Assembly (NCBI GenBank): GCA_963674575.2
Contig: CAXXQT010000007.1
Span: forward strand, 620,001-684,000
DNA: 64,000 nucleotides
Reading direction: 5' to 3'
DNA from: JAAYAY01 sp963674575
GTDB taxonomy: Bacteria; Planctomycetota; Planctomycetia; Pirellulales; Thermoguttaceae
Shown: positions 63,324 through 64,000 of the stretch, piece after piece
How positions within the stretch are numbered: the first letter of the stretch is position 1
Layout: the number at the start of each line of letters is the position of its first letter
Translations under genes and position numbers: made by a program
Notes under the pieces: generated by a model
What the model saw: the letters and a program-made list of their open reading frames with translations, nothing else
Database searches by the model: none
What the model was told of the DNA's origin: nothing

Positions 63324-64000
63324 GTCGTTTCTTGGAACGCGAATTTGCCAAGCTCGGCCGGCCGCAACCGGTCGACGAGCTATTGCGACGCGGCGTTCGC
63401 TTCGCACCGGATGCCGAGCCGAACTTCGGCTACGCCTACACGGCCCCCCGCTCGCCCCTTGCCGCTCGGCCGATCGCCGAGATCGCGCCTCACATCCTCG
63501 ATCAAGAGCCGCGGGACACGGTCCTCTGGCCCTACCTGTTCCAAGTCTTTCCCGACTGGACCTGGGGCGAGCAGCCGACCGGCGATTGCACGCGATGGAT
63601 GAAGCAGCACGAACTCGACGTGCTGTACGCGTGCCTTCATGCGGCCGGCTCGATCGAGGCCCCGGAAGCCCAGGTAGCCGGCGAAGGCAGCTATGCGTTG
63701 GCCAAGTGCGAGCTGGTCGACTCCTACCGGTACCACGGCGCCGGCTCGACGGGCTGGGCCCTGGCCAAGGCAACCCGGGATTTCGGCCACCTCTGGCGCA
63801 AGCGTTACGTGGTCGACGGCGACGAGTACGACCTGACGCACGAGACGGATTACTCGATCCCCTGGGGCGACCGGGGCAAAGGGCTGCCTGATGGCCTGGA
63901 GCCTTTGGCGGCCGAGAACCGTTCGGGCGATTTACTCGAGGTCGCTTCGCCGGAAGAGGCCGGCAAGCTGATCCAGGCCGGCTACTCGTGCGATTACTGC
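63320..64000 (+). CDS. Papain-like peptidase candidate, C-terminus beyond window edge
   Basis: At least 227 codons from ATG 63320, coupled to the previous gene by ATGA. It contains WTWGEQPTGDCTRWMKQHEL (candidate catalytic Cys), then VAGEGSYALAKCELVDSYRY and GSTGWALAKATRDFGHLWRK. Planctomycete mobile regions carry a C1-like peptidase family with this order (Cys segment, a GS-WA segment, a later His). The later part with the expected His is cut off by the window end, so the assignment is tentative. Confidence 0.6.
   Translation, partial: MSRFLEREFAKLGRPQPVDELLRRGVRFAPDAEPNFGYAYTAPRSPLAARPIAEIAPHILDQEPRDTVLWPYLFQVFPDWTWGEQPTGDCTRWMKQHELDVLYACLHAAGSIEAPEAQVAGEGSYALAKCELVDSYRYHGAGSTGWALAKATRDFGHLWRKRYVVDGDEYDLTHETDYSIPWGDRGKGLPDGLEPLAAENRSGDLLEVASPEEAGKLIQAGYSCDYC

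Larger units (their letters stand above)
47062..64000. mobile_element. Integrative prophage-like element, right end beyond the window
   Basis: The element appears to begin at the 3' side of tRNA-Arg. It has a tyrosine recombinase, then closely packed small + strand genes with many ATGA-type overlaps, several zinc-ribbon proteins, csrA, its own tRNA, a putative replication protein and lysis-like or secreted proteins. The style differs from the host genes before 46.7 kb (sparse, long, housekeeping or surface). No capsid, portal or terminase is visible, so it could be a phage whose structural genes lie further right, or a non-phage integrative element. I found no second copy of the tRNA 3' end inside the window. 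Confidence 0.7.

Overview
The window comes from a high-GC bacterium that is almost certainly a planctomycete of the Pirellulales type. Supporting signs are six DUF1559 proteins with type-IV-pilin-like N-termini, a DUF1080 sugar hydrolase, a secreted sulfatase, a GH95 fucosidase, a PEGA-domain Ser/Thr kinase next to an ECF sigma factor, and many short palindromic repeats between genes. The assignment rests on gene families and style only, because no rRNA or ribosomal-protein operon is present.

Layout. 1-4 kb: an edge-truncated PEGA protein, an ECF sigma factor and a membrane Ser/Thr kinase. 4.4-10.1 kb: a very long secretin with nine ring-forming N-modules, a lipoprotein, and a BON protein encoded antisense to the lipoprotein tail. 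10.4-15 kb: a truncated WD40 gene, an unannotated 28-residue basic protein translationally coupled to an alpha/beta hydrolase, a DUF1080 gene, and a REP-associated tyrosine transposase flanked by copies of a 94-bp triple-hairpin repeat. 15-23 kb: a sulfatase, an FHA-GAF-sigma54 activator, a BON protein, a 704-bp internally deleted insertion element with perfect 29-bp ends, a VTT/DedA protein and a TMTC-like TPR membrane protein. 23.4-30.1 kb: four tandem Cys-rich DUF1559 genes. The last three are repeated transcription units, each with a TTGACA-17-TAG[TC]CT promoter, a leader of roughly 270-370 nt, the DUF1559 gene, a 59-residue lipoprotein and a terminator. 30.2-39.4 kb: a Tad/Flp-type pilus locus (CpaE-, CpaC- and CpaB-like proteins, prepilin peptidase, a tiny membrane protein and Flp pilin), then a nucleotide-sugar epimerase and a GspE-type ATPase. 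39.7-46.7 kb: two solitary DUF1559 genes, two lipoproteins, an HDAC-like amidohydrolase and a GH95 enzyme.

From about 47 kb to the window end I read an integrative, prophage-like element. It begins beside a tRNA-Arg(TCT) and carries a tyrosine recombinase, then a run of small + strand genes typical of phages and mobile elements. These include zinc-ribbon proteins, a VVA0879-like protein, csrA, a tRNA with all initiator-tRNA hallmarks, and a winged-helix protein that looks like a replication initiator and has three 24-bp palindromic iterons inside its gene. Also present are secreted proteins and papain-like peptidases. Embedded on the minus strand is an apparently lower-GC cargo: a large Eco57I-type methylase/restriction protein coupled by a 4-bp overlap to a small PD-(D/E)XK nuclease-like protein. 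Its right end is not in the window.

How it works together. The 23-42 kb region is a surface-structure district (pilin-like proteins, lipoproteins, Tad machinery). The element at 47-64 kb carries its own integration, probable replication and post-transcriptional genes, plus a probable defence pair. The most unusual points are the initiator-type tRNA 20 bp downstream of csrA, the in-gene iterons, the triplicated pilin-like/lipoprotein cassettes with conserved long leaders, the transposase with its own repeats, and the unannotated microproteins.
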